From: Candidatus Bathyarchaeota archaeon
Lineage (GTDB): Archaea > Thermoproteota > Bathyarchaeia > Bathyarchaeales > DTEX01
Direction of reading: 5' to 3'
DNA length: 45,593 nt
NCBI GenBank assembly: GCA_018396635.1
Contig: JAGTQE010000011.1
Location: forward strand, 1-45,593
Under the pieces are notes generated by a model. That model ran no database searches and was not told the origin of the DNA. It was given only the letters and a program-made list of their open reading frames with translations. The translations under genes were made by a program, and so were the position numbers. Position 1 is the first letter of the stretch; each line of letters starts with the position of its first letter. This document shows positions 25,456 to 33,755 of this stretch, piece by piece.

Positions 25456-26535
25456 TCACTCAAAGGGGACAATTTTGACACAGACTGGAGAAGGCACTTT
25501 CACAACATGTCCTGTTGGCTTAGGCATCCCCGTCTCATAGTCAACTTGGAAAGTTACAATGTTATTGCTGTGCTGGTTAGCCACTAGGATGAACATGCCG
25601 GAGGGATCTATTGCAAAATTGCGCGGCCATCTTCCCTGGGTGTGCACATGGCCGATAGCCTTCAGAGAACCGTTCTCTTCATCGATTCGGAAAACCGCTA
25701 AACTATCGTGTCCGCGATTCGAGGCGTAGAGGAATCTGCCTGAAGGGGACACATGTATATCTGCCGCATAGTTTTCTCCCTTAAAATCGCCTGGTAGAGT
25801 TGACTCCACCTGAATCTCTCTCAGTGAGCCGTCACGCTCACTGTAGGCATATGCAACAACTGTTGAATCGAGCTCATTGACAAGATATGCAAATCTTCCA
25901 TTTGGATGAAAAGTGAAGTGTCGTGGGCCAGCGCCGGGTCTAGTATTAACCCACGGCTGATCGCCTGGCTCCAACAAACCCTCTTTTAAGTCTAATTTAT
26001 ATATTATTATCTTATCAAGCCCAAGATCAGGCACATAGACATACTTGTTAGCTGGATCTACTACAACGCAATGCGGATGGGGCCCCTCCTGTCTCCTTGG
26101 GTTAATGCTTGAACCTTTATGCTGAATGAAGTAGGCGGCGTCTCCTATACTTCCATCCTCATTTCTCGGTAGCATGCATATGCTTCCGCCCGCATAATTC
26201 GCCACAAAAATGTATCGGTCAGATCTATCGAGAGTTATATGGCAGGGTCCCACCCCCCTAGAAGACTTACTATTCAGGAAGAAGATTTTACCGCTTTCTT
26301 GCTCGATAGAAAATGCGCTGACAGCGCCAGCAGGTTCCCCCAAAAAGCTTGCGATCTCATTAACGGCATATAGGTTCTGATGCCTTGAATCTACCGCTAG
26401 AAAGGAAGGATTAGGTAAATTCCTTACGGCCCCTATATATTCGAGGGCTCCGGAATTCGGGTTCATGTGGTAGATGTAGATTTCACCACCATCCCTAAAT
26501 GTATATGTTCCAACATATACGAGGATTCTACTCAT
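25456..26535 (-). CDS. Seven-bladed beta-propeller lactonase (6-phosphogluconolactonase-like family)
   Basis: The 359 residues show repeating propeller blades with recurring motifs (ASNRGHDSLAVFRID, VANQHSNNIVTFQVD, AYLVNELDSTVVAYAY). TYTF(R)DGGEIYIYHM begins blade one and GPRHFTFHPNGRFAYL is a family hallmark. Members hydrolyse phosphogluconolactone or other sugar lactones. The neighbouring acid-sugar dehydratase and amidohydrolase suggest a sugar lactone-to-aldonate step. The protein has no signal peptide, so it is cytoplasmic. The amidohydrolase gene upstream ends 51 bases before it. Confidence 0.88.
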   Translation of the reverse strand: MSRILVYVGTYTFRDGGEIYIYHMNPNSGALEYIGAVRNLPNPSFLAVDSRHQNLYAVNEIASFLGEPAGAVSAFSIEQESGKIFFLNSKSSRGVGPCHITLDRSDRYIFVANYAGGSICMLPRNEDGSIGDAAYFIQHKGSSINPRRQEGPHPHCVVVDPANKYVYVPDLGLDKIIIYKLDLKEGLLEPGDQPWVNTRPGAGPRHFTFHPNGRFAYLVNELDSTVVAYAYSERDGSLREIQVESTLPGDFKGENYAADIHVSPSGRFLYASNRGHDSLAVFRIDEENGSLKAIGHVHTQGRWPRNFAIDPSGMFILVANQHSNNIVTFQVDYETGMPKPTGHVVKVPSPVCVKIVPFE

Positions 26536-26586
26536 ATGTTCACCAAATTAACCTTAGAGAGGACTTTAGATTTAACAATTCTCCCA

Positions 26587-27348
26587 TTAGCCCTTCTTGA
26601 TGAGGTTTTCAGCGTTCCTATAAAATATTTCTTCTATCTGCTCGCTAGAGAGACCTAGCTGTGGAAGAACTGTCAGCCAGAAGTGCGCACATCTTAAGAA
26701 GTCTTTGGGTTGAGCGTCTGAGCCAAAAAGTATCTTAGAGGGTTTAATATCGAAGAATAGGCGCTCCCTTAAGGTTAATGCTATATAAAATGTATGTCCT
26801 CCCGAAATATCGAAGAAAACGTTTGGATTATGAAATGATACTACTGACGCCTCCTCACACCATGGATGCCCTAAATGCGCCCCAATTATCTTAAGGCTTG
26901 GAAAACTTCTTGCTATCGTCTCCAAGTATACTGGACGCATATTTCTAGACGAAACCCTCCGAATCTTGTCCGCAGCAGTTCTAGCCACAATGCCCGTATG
27001 AAAAAGCGTTAACATCCCGTACCGCTCCGCCCGCTCATAGTAGGGAAAATATTCATCAACATCATAGGGTTTAGGCGGACCGATAAACTTGAGGCCGGTA
27101 AATCCCTTCGCATAGAGATCATCTATTATTTCGACGCTATCCCTTCCCAAATCTACATATCCAAACCCAACTATGAGGTCCGGGTACTCCTTCAACGCTC
27201 TTTCGACAACATCGTTACCCATATTTCCGAAAGCGCTCGGAAGCCCGCAAAGAAAACTCTTCACAATACCGGCTTTCTCGCACTCCTCAACAAATTTTCT
27301 AAGGTCTCCGTCAGCTGGAGGATGCACATGCGCATCTATAATCTTCAT
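26587..27348 (-). CDS. Amidohydrolase-2 family metal-dependent hydrolase
   Basis: TIM-barrel hydrolase of 253 residues: DAHVHPP at the N-terminus, TLFHTG near 115, IIGAHLGHPW near 155 and ILFGSDAQPKDF near 218 supply the His/Asp metal site. This subfamily includes sugar-lactone hydrolases and decarboxylases. Context within the lactonase/dehydratase cluster makes lactone hydrolysis plausible. A ribosome site, GGTGTTGG, lies just before ATG 27348. It appears to be the first gene of the three-gene run ending in the dehydratase; the DUF362 gene upstream is 110 bases away and may have its own promoter. Confidence 0.82.
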   Translation of the reverse strand: MKIIDAHVHPPADGDLRKFVEECEKAGIVKSFLCGLPSAFGNMGNDVVERALKEYPDLIVGFGYVDLGRDSVEIIDDLYAKGFTGLKFIGPPKPYDVDEYFPYYERAERYGMLTLFHTGIVARTAADKIRRVSSRNMRPVYLETIARSFPSLKIIGAHLGHPWCEEASVVSFHNPNVFFDISGGHTFYIALTLRERLFFDIKPSKILFGSDAQPKDFLRCAHFWLTVLPQLGLSSEQIEEIFYRNAENLIKKG

Positions 27349-27458
27349 TCCAACACCCCCATAACAATTAGCCTTTTTAGCTTTAAGTAATTTAAAACTA
27401 AAATTTATTTGAGAATTAAATGGAAGTTTTAGACTTTAGTAGTCAAATACCTTTTTCT

Positions 27459-28643
27459 TTAAGACTGTCGGCTTAATAATTCTTTTAAAGTGCGCTGCAA
27501 ATCCTCTGGTTGAGGCGGGCATCCTGGAATAAAGACTCCGCTTAGACAATTATAAAATGTGGGGGCCACGCAATACCCGCATAGAAGAATTACATCGTTT
27601 TCGCCCCTCAACTCTTTTCCTATGAAGTCTACCTTCGCCTCAGGCCCTATTACACAGATGATTCTACGGTCTCCACCCATAATATTGCGGAGCCCTCTCA
27701 CTACGTGCATGAGGTGCACAGCTGCTTGAAGGCAGCCTGTGCAGGCATTAAAGTTCATGACTTTAAGCTCATTCATTCTGTTATTAATGAAGTCTGCTGT
27801 ACCTGCAGCTCTTCCAAAGCAGGCTTCTTCCAATGACACTCCAAGGATTCTTATTCGATTTATGTCTCTTGTGCCTAAACCGTCCTCCTCAGCCCACTTA
27901 AGATATCTTAGGGAGGAAGGGTTGATTCCAAGGATCTTTGCTGAAATAGTGTCTATTGCTACCGGGTCAAAGCCCGCTAATGTCAGGTTAAGCCTAAAGG
28001 TCTCCTTAAAATCCTCTATGGGTCTAGGTCCTAAATGGAATGTTGTGTATGTGCCGTCCACAACTATCAGATCCGCCCTCTTAGCCTTATATAGGTCAAC
28101 TATTGCCTCCTCAACCCTATTTAAAGTATGGTATAAAACCCTGTCTTCGGGCGGGATTAAGCCATACATGTTCTTTATGGAGACCGTTATTCCACAGGAA
28201 GCGTGAGTCTTTAAAGTGGGCACATTAATGAAAACATCAGACTCCAAGAGCGGCTTGGAGAGCCTAACTTTCTTAAAGAACCTTGGGTTCTCGACGTTCA
28301 CCTCAACAAACGGATAATTATTGAGCTCTAGGAACTTTGCGCCCATTTCATCTGCAAGCTTCTTATACTGAAGAATTGTCTCAGTTTGTCTTCTATAAGT
28401 GGGGGTCTCACCGATAAGAACCTCGGATGCGCCAGCGCAAAAACACTCCTCAACCAGAACCCTAATAGTTTCGAGTTGAACCACTTCACCCGTTATAAAT
28501 GGGGCCCCATCAACAATATTAGGCTTTATAAAAACCTTGTCCCCCTTACCCACCACCTTATGAACCCCACCTAAAAGTTCCACCGCTTCCCTCGTGCGAA
28601 CAACTATATCTTCACCTTTAGTAATGGAGACTTCAGCCATCAT
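27459..28643 (-). CDS. DUF362 protein with C-terminal cysteine-rich, NuoB-like tail
   Basis: The first 270 residues match DUF362, with VFIKPNIVDG near 45, a conserved TLKTHASCGITVSIKNMYG near 145, and FDPVAIDTISAKILGI near 230. The last 100 residues are unusual. They have ACTGCLQAAV near 301, then CGYC near 354, and the ending IPGCPPQPEDLQRTLKELL closely resembles the cluster-binding end of NuoB/hydrogenase small subunits. Thus a redox domain may be fused to DUF362. Function is unknown; DUF362 proteins are often found with ferredoxin domains. It is the most upstream gene of the minus-strand sugar-acid cluster. Confidence 0.85.
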   Translation of the reverse strand: MMAEVSITKGEDIVVRTREAVELLGGVHKVVGKGDKVFIKPNIVDGAPFITGEVVQLETIRVLVEECFCAGASEVLIGETPTYRRQTETILQYKKLADEMGAKFLELNNYPFVEVNVENPRFFKKVRLSKPLLESDVFINVPTLKTHASCGITVSIKNMYGLIPPEDRVLYHTLNRVEEAIVDLYKAKRADLIVVDGTYTTFHLGPRPIEDFKETFRLNLTLAGFDPVAIDTISAKILGINPSSLRYLKWAEEDGLGTRDINRIRILGVSLEEACFGRAAGTADFINNRMNELKVMNFNACTGCLQAAVHLMHVVRGLRNIMGGDRRIICVIGPEAKVDFIGKELRGENDVILLCGYCVAPTFYNCLSGVFIPGCPPQPEDLQRTLKELLSRQS

Positions 28644-28953
28644 TAATGGTCACTTTAATGTTTAAGTCAACTATTTAGTTTAGAGAGGGTATATGAGGCT
28701 TTCTAATCACATCCTTTTACAATACTTATACCCATGGAGCTTAAGACCTGCAGCCATGAGGTAAAAATCCTCAACGGCATAGCCCTCTCACAGCTCCTTT
28801 CCCCAACAAACTTCTTCAGGCTACAACCGCCTGAGAGAATGTAATCTTAATTACTGGCATGCCTAGAGGAGAGGCTCTAGAAAATTATCAAACACGATAT
28901 CAAATTCGATAATTTTAAAATTTCCTTATGGAAATTAAATTATGTGAGGGAAA
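28644..28953. other. 310-base noncoding interval
   Basis: This is the longest gap. It separates the minus-strand DUF362 gene and the plus-strand exporter operon, so it must hold promoters for both. Contents seen: a short minus-strand reading frame resembling a TnpB end, two small hairpins (28815-28835, 28863-28880), and an AT-rich stretch at 28881-28950 suited to the exporter promoter. No tRNA fold or repeat array was found. Confidence 0.6.
28703..28846 (-). pseudogene. Possible decayed TnpB (IS200/IS605-type) 3' fragment
   Basis: The 310-base gap at 28644-28953 has no gene. One minus-strand frame here reads 47 residues without a start, with ERAMPLRIFTSWLQVLSSMG before a stop. This resembles, from memory, the extreme C-terminus of archaeal TnpB proteins, where a proline-rich PVE-type motif precedes PLR-type residues. 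Two small hairpins lie at its 5' side: 28815-28835 (TTCAGGC/GCCTGAG) and 28863-28880 (CTAGAG/CTCTAG). No catalytic part of TnpB and no TnpA are present. The evidence is thin and would be settled by a protein search. Confidence 0.3.
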
Positions 28954-30033
28954 ATGACTAAGGGAATTGCCATTGAAATTATTGATTTGGTTAAACGTTA
29001 TCCAGCCTCCATAGGAAGAATTAGTGGCAGACACCCACACATGGGTTGGCAGGTTGGCGGCATAAGGGAACTTTTCTCACGAAAGAGAAATTATATACAA
29101 GCCTTAGATGGTGTTAACTTGAAGGTTTATGAGGGGGAAGTTTTTGGGCTTCTTGGACCGAACGGTGCCGGAAAAACAACACTCATAAAGATACTCTGCA
29201 CGCTAGTTCTTCCGGATAGTGGGAAGGCTTATGTGAACGGATATGACGTCGTAAAGGAACCTGAAAAAGTCCTGAGGAACCTTCAGGCAGTCTTAGGTGA
29301 CCCTAGAGGTTTTGACTGGAGACTTAGCGCCAGAGCTAACCTAGAGTTTTATGCGGCACTCTATGGGCTGCCAAGAGATTATGCAAAAAAGCGTATAGAG
29401 GAGCTACTTGGGTTTATGGGGTTAATTGATAGGGCAAATGATATGTATCAACGCTTCTCAACAGGAATGGCTCGTAAGCTACAGCTATGTAGGGCGCTTC
29501 TTTTAGACACTCCAATACTTCTCTTCGATGAACCGACAGCCGGGCTAGACCCGATATCCGCTGTGGAGTTCAGACATCTATTGAAGGATAAACTTGCAAA
29601 ATCCGAAAGAAGAACAATATTTATGGCTACACATAACATGTTTGAGGCGCAAACAATGTGTGATAGGGTCGCAATAATAAATAGGGGTAAAATAATCGCA
29701 TGCGATAAACCTGAAAATTTGGGCAGATACGTAAACCCCACAAAGAGATACGTGTTCATACTTGATAAGCACAACACGACATCTTCAGTTAAAAGCTTTA
29801 TGAATGAAGTGTCAAGTTTAAAGGGGATTATTAATTTTAATTTATTGCGTGATGAGGACTCGTCAATGAAGATCAGCATTACCGTTAATGAGAATTTCAT
29901 GATATCAGACATCCTGGCAATTGCAATTAAATATGACCTCAAAATTATGGATATCAAGTATTATGAGCCGACTTTAGAGGAGGTGTTCATGACCTTAGTT
30001 GGAGGGAGGGAAGCATGGCCGACAAGGTTTTAA
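28954..30033 (+). CDS. ABC-2 type transporter ATP-binding protein
   Basis: ATPase of an ABC-2 exporter, 359 residues. Walker A GPNGAGKTT near 70, signature FSTGMARKLQL near 168, Walker B ILLFDEPTAGLDP near 190, and ATHNMFEAQ as the H-loop. The signature lacks the usual SGG and reads STG, seen in some ABC-2 members. An N-terminal extension with the sequence PASIGRISGRHPHMGWQVGG precedes the usual fold and is unusual. The C-terminal 70 residues form the DrrA-type accessory domain. It overlaps the permease gene by 19 bases. Exported substrate unknown. Confidence 0.92.
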   Translation: MTKGIAIEIIDLVKRYPASIGRISGRHPHMGWQVGGIRELFSRKRNYIQALDGVNLKVYEGEVFGLLGPNGAGKTTLIKILCTLVLPDSGKAYVNGYDVVKEPEKVLRNLQAVLGDPRGFDWRLSARANLEFYAALYGLPRDYAKKRIEELLGFMGLIDRANDMYQRFSTGMARKLQLCRALLLDTPILLFDEPTAGLDPISAVEFRHLLKDKLAKSERRTIFMATHNMFEAQTMCDRVAIINRGKIIACDKPENLGRYVNPTKRYVFILDKHNTTSSVKSFMNEVSSLKGIINFNLLRDEDSSMKISITVNENFMISDILAIAIKYDLKIMDIKYYEPTLEEVFMTLVGGREAWPTRF

Positions 30034-30839
30034 GGCTGTCGATATCTTTGAGACAAATAATGGCGTTTGCAAAGAGAGACTTTAAAGACTGGAAAACTTA
30101 TAAGACGCAAGTAATAACACAGCTGATCACGATAGCCATAGGGATTTTAAGCTGGGCAATAAATGCACTATACCGCAATAGACCAGTTCCAGAATATGAC
30201 ACGGATTATATATCATTCCTAGTGGTTGGCCTAGTTATAGGAAATCTTGTCATGCCAATATCTCAAGGAATTGAAAGGAGACTTAATCCATGGACCTTAG
30301 AAAATATTATCATGACCGGCATACCAATACCCATATTTGTGATCGGGCAGATAGCTTGGCCATATATGTTTTCGCTCATAACATTCATACCGCAGCTCCT
30401 CATAGGGATTTTTTGGTTTGGCGTCAATCTGAGAATAAACCCCATATCAACATTTTTCGCGTTTATAGTATCCGCTATGATTCTGCTTGGATTATCCATG
30501 ATAAGCATAGGTTTTAGGCTCGTTACAAAGTCAACGGACCCTATAACATGGACCGTGAACACGCTACAGCAGCTGCTGGCGGGAATATCATTTCCAGTCC
30601 AGTTTCTAGATAACTTCATCCCCGGGATATCGCAGCTATCCTGGTTTCTGCCGCAAACATGGGTCTACCACTTATGGAGGTTAGCGATGCTTAAAGCAGC
30701 CTCAATAATGGACCCGGCAATCACATTAGAGTTCCTGAAGGGTTCGATATTTGCTGTATTCCTATTTCCAATAGGCTACAGAGTATTTAAGTGGGGATTA
30801 AATAGAGCTAAGAGAGATGGGACTTTAGGCTGGTTCTAG
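30015..30839 (+). CDS. ABC-2 type transporter permease
   Basis: Membrane subunit of the exporter, 274 residues with about six hydrophobic segments and an N-terminal amphipathic helix (RQIMAFAKRDFKDWKTYK). It shows the general ABC2_membrane layout, with a conserved-looking re-entrant region ISFPVQFLDNFIPGISQLSWFLPQTWVYH. The start overlaps the end of the ATPase gene, so expression is coupled. The two genes probably form a two-gene operon downstream of the noncoding region. Confidence 0.88.
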   Translation: MADKVLRLSISLRQIMAFAKRDFKDWKTYKTQVITQLITIAIGILSWAINALYRNRPVPEYDTDYISFLVVGLVIGNLVMPISQGIERRLNPWTLENIIMTGIPIPIFVIGQIAWPYMFSLITFIPQLLIGIFWFGVNLRINPISTFFAFIVSAMILLGLSMISIGFRLVTKSTDPITWTVNTLQQLLAGISFPVQFLDNFIPGISQLSWFLPQTWVYHLWRLAMLKAASIMDPAITLEFLKGSIFAVFLFPIGYRVFKWGLNRAKRDGTLGWF

Positions 30840-30886
30840 AATGGCTATTTTTAGCAACAGATTTAAAAAAGTGGGGATGATGAAGG

Positions 30887-31405
30887 CTATTGGCTCAGAG
30901 CCTTTATAATCTCCTTGCAGAAGAATGGTAGGTCGCCGGGCACCCTTGAGGTTATAAGGTTCCCATCCCTTATGACAGGGGAGTCCTCATATATCGCCCC
31001 AGCGTTAATTACATCATCCTTTATGGCTGATACACACGTAGCTTTCTTCCCCCTCAAAATACCCGCAGATATGAGGACTTGCGGACCATGGCATATAGCT
31101 GCCACAACCCCTCCACGCTCATAAATCTTTCTAACGAAGTCCAGGACTTTTGGATCCCTCCTCAATCTATCGGGGGCCCATCCTCCAGGAATGATTACAC
31201 AATCAAAGTCCTCTGGATTGGCCTCACCAACAGATAAATCTGCCTCTATGGAAAGCCCATGCTTACCTCTGACAACTTCCCTCCTCATAGCTAAAACCTT
31301 AACCTCGGCACCCTCCTCAATCAACCTCAAATGTGGATAATGAAGCTCCAGATCCTCGTATTCCGGCCCAGCTAATATTGCCACTCTCTTCCCCTTTAAA
31401 CTCAA
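30887..31405 (-). CDS. DJ-1/PfpI-family protein
   Basis: A Class I glutamine-amidotransferase-like fold of about 170 residues. The acidic residue is in PEYEDLEL near the N-terminus, and the nucleophile cysteine is in AAICHGPQVL with an adjacent His, as in PfpI. Family members are deglycases or intracellular proteases, and the substrate is uncertain. I chose TTG 31405 because GGTGGAGG lies about 9 bases upstream and the product then begins like other family members; in-frame starts at 31414 (ATG) and 31432 (TTG) are alternatives. It lies between the exporter (convergent) and the GH4 gene. Confidence 0.87.
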   Translation of the reverse strand: MSLKGKRVAILAGPEYEDLELHYPHLRLIEEGAEVKVLAMRREVVRGKHGLSIEADLSVGEANPEDFDCVIIPGGWAPDRLRRDPKVLDFVRKIYERGGVVAAICHGPQVLISAGILRGKKATCVSAIKDDVINAGAIYEDSPVIRDGNLITSRVPGDLPFFCKEIIKALSQ

Positions 31406-31480
31406 AGGTCTCATCCTCCACCAAATCCACAATAAGTATTATCCAGTATTTTAAATTTGATTTTTAACTCTTCTCTTGAA

Positions 31481-32860
31481 CTAATTGAAGTGCTCGGCCA
31501 TTTCCTTGTTTTCAGGAAGAGAGAGCAGATCATTTATTGTTTCCTCAATCTGCCTTATGCTCCTTGTTCTCGGATCTGAAATTAGCCAGTCGAAGAGCAG
31601 ATCTCTCCCACCTTCAAGAAACGCCTCAAGCGCCCACTCCATCCTCAACATCCTCGGATACAATACATACTTCATGATGCTCTTGGGTAAGCTGCTCACA
31701 TACACTCTATGCACGCCTTTCCCATCCACTTTGGCCGGAACTTCAACAGCAACATCATCTGGAATACCGTCAATAACACCCTTGTTAAGTATATTCACTT
31801 GATATAGCCCCTCCCCATCATTTGCTATAGAATCAATTATCGGCACAACAGACTCCTGGCTCATTTTAGGGGGTAAAATATTGCTTAGAGGCGTCTTGCT
31901 GTCATATAGCGCTTCAGTTATACGGCTCATCTGTCTCTCATGACCCTCTAAATATATCCTCCAGCCAATCTCGGAATCCGGGCCTCCAGTCGGACCAAAC
32001 CACATCTTCTTAGTCTTCAGGTTCCAATGGTATTTCCATGTTCCTCCCCTCACAGTATCTCCAACCGGGAATAGGCCGTATCGTCTATACATGTCCACAG
32101 CAGCCGGCGACATCTGTATATCGAAGGGACCTTTCTGCCTTTTACGCCACCTCACCCAGTATTTTTCTGAGCTCTTAGCAATCCATTCATCTAGCAGCGG
32201 GTAGGCGTCTTCTCCCTTGCATGTGAATTTCGTTAACCAAATTACATGGTTAAATCCTATACATTCTGCGCTTACATCGCTCGGGTTTAATCCAAGGGTT
32301 TCGGCGATCGTCTGATAGCCGAGGTGACCATGGCAGAGACCTATTACATTAGCCCTTGTCACCCTGGAGAGTAGCGTTGTGCCCTCGAAGACTGGATTAG
32401 CTAAAAGGATTAGATACGCTGTTGGGCTGACATCTTCCACAGCTTCAGCAACCTCTCTCATAAGCTTAAACTGATAGTAGCCCCATATTGTATGGTAGTC
32501 TGAAACCATATTCCACTCAACGCTATTAATGCCCCTATAATACCCATGCTTCTCAGAAATAGCCCTCATCTTCTCATAATAATTGTGGCCGCCAGCCAAT
32601 GCAGTATTTATCACAAAATCCGCATCTCTAATCGCATCAAGCATATTCAACGTCTTCTCAAACTTCAAATCCGCCCCAATCTCAGAAGAGTATCTCCTAG
32701 CAAAATTATAGGTTATCTCTAAGCGCTCCCTGTTTATGTCCATTAACGTAACAGTGCTGCCCCATAAACCCTTCGTGAGAGAAATGTCACGTATTAGAGT
32801 TGAAGACCAAGCTATGCTCCCAGCGCCGATAACGCCTATTTTAACCTTAGCCAAAGGCAA
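31481..32860 (-). CDS. Glycoside hydrolase family 4 (NAD+-dependent)
   Basis: GH4 enzymes cleave alpha- or beta-glycosides by an NAD+ and divalent-metal dependent redox mechanism. The N-terminal GVIGAGSIAWSS binds NAD+. The active-site CHG reads Cys176-His177-Gly178 in GLCHGHLGYQ, with Asn155 in LANP and Asn204/His205 in FNH as other ligands. The residue after CH is thought to track substrate: CHS and CHE/D are usual for galactosidases and glucosidases, while CHG is reported in uronic-acid members. That makes an alpha-glucuronidase or galacturonidase role possible. The start is TTG 32860 or TTG 32854, with GGGGG upstream. It follows an unknown gene on the same strand at 46 bases. Confidence 0.88.
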   Translation of the reverse strand: MPLAKVKIGVIGAGSIAWSSTLIRDISLTKGLWGSTVTLMDINRERLEITYNFARRYSSEIGADLKFEKTLNMLDAIRDADFVINTALAGGHNYYEKMRAISEKHGYYRGINSVEWNMVSDYHTIWGYYQFKLMREVAEAVEDVSPTAYLILLANPVFEGTTLLSRVTRANVIGLCHGHLGYQTIAETLGLNPSDVSAECIGFNHVIWLTKFTCKGEDAYPLLDEWIAKSSEKYWVRWRKRQKGPFDIQMSPAAVDMYRRYGLFPVGDTVRGGTWKYHWNLKTKKMWFGPTGGPDSEIGWRIYLEGHERQMSRITEALYDSKTPLSNILPPKMSQESVVPIIDSIANDGEGLYQVNILNKGVIDGIPDDVAVEVPAKVDGKGVHRVYVSSLPKSIMKYVLYPRMLRMEWALEAFLEGGRDLLFDWLISDPRTRSIRQIEETINDLLSLPENKEMAEHFN

Positions 32861-32905
32861 CCCCCAACTCTATTATAAAGATTTATTTAAAAAGTTTGGG
32901 GCAAA

Positions 32906-33622
32906 TCACCTTATCAGGGGAAGGATATCTTCCATTATATAGTTTACAAAGTCCTCAACTGAACTCTTACTGAATAGCGTCACTACACAATTCCTAGTAA
33001 CGCCTACAACAATGCCCCTCCTCTGAACCTCAAAGACAACATACCATATCTTCCCATGCCTAAGATACTCCTGATATAAGCTTGTGTCTGTGAGGTCTGA
33101 GCCAGCTAAACAGAGCTTTTCAACGCCGGGTATATCAACATTGTCAAACCATATTAGTTTGGTTGCCTGAGGATTAGACTCGTGAAGCGCCTTAAGATTC
33201 TCATGTGGAATCTCAACTTCAAGTATAACGTTAGGTTTTATGAACAAGATTTTACTAATCTTATTTGCAACATAATTCGTTAGCAGCTTCTTCAGGCCGC
33301 GGGCGGTTGACGGCGCCAAAACTATTAGAAAGTATCGGTCGCCAAACTTCTTGATCCAGAAGGGCGACTCTTCCGTGACTGGCGTCTCAATAATTTTACG
33401 CTTATAGATCCTGCTCCGAACAAAATCTCTACTGAAAACCCCAGAAATTGTTTCGCCATCAATCTTTAAATCAAGTATCTCAGAAACTAGATTTATTGTT
33501 TCGCCGCTAACAGTGGTATATTGCTCTTCCTCACGGAAATTCTTGAGCTTTTGGGCTGCAAAAAATAAATTAACTTCCTCCTTAATCTCAAAGACTTTGG
33601 CTGGTAAAACCAAACCTAACAC
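32906..33622 (-). CDS. Unrecognised 238-residue protein
   Basis: I do not recognise a family. The protein looks soluble and alpha/beta, with no signal peptide and no long hydrophobic segment. Notable stretches are SPFWIKKFGDRYFLIVLAPS near 85-105, a conserved-looking LAGSDLTDTSLYQEYLRHG, and IWYVVFEVQRRGIVVGVTRNCVVTLF near 195-220. No metal-site or nucleotide-binding motif is visible. It is separated from the GH4 gene by 46 bases on the same strand, with GTG 33622 as the start. The upstream end faces the RidA promoter region, a 133-base gap. Confidence 0.7.
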   Translation of the reverse strand: MLGLVLPAKVFEIKEEVNLFFAAQKLKNFREEEQYTTVSGETINLVSEILDLKIDGETISGVFSRDFVRSRIYKRKIIETPVTEESPFWIKKFGDRYFLIVLAPSTARGLKKLLTNYVANKISKILFIKPNVILEVEIPHENLKALHESNPQATKLIWFDNVDIPGVEKLCLAGSDLTDTSLYQEYLRHGKIWYVVFEVQRRGIVVGVTRNCVVTLFSKSSVEDFVNYIMEDILPLIR

Positions 33623-33755
33623 CGAAAGGAAAATTATTTTTACTTCACTTTAAAAAATTTCCTTTTCTGGCAGAGACTTAAAAGTACCTGCCAAAGCAAA
33701 CTCTTATATTTGAAGTATCTCATCTAATTACTAAGATTATTAGCGGTGAATGAAA

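Noticed and set aside
30840-30886. ATGATGA-like box before the DJ-1 gene stop
   Set aside because: Too short a gap and no matching D box; more likely chance.
33623-33755. Gap before RidA considered as a riboswitch or operator
   Set aside because: AT-rich promoter-like sequence without stable hairpins or repeats; treated as an ordinary promoter region.
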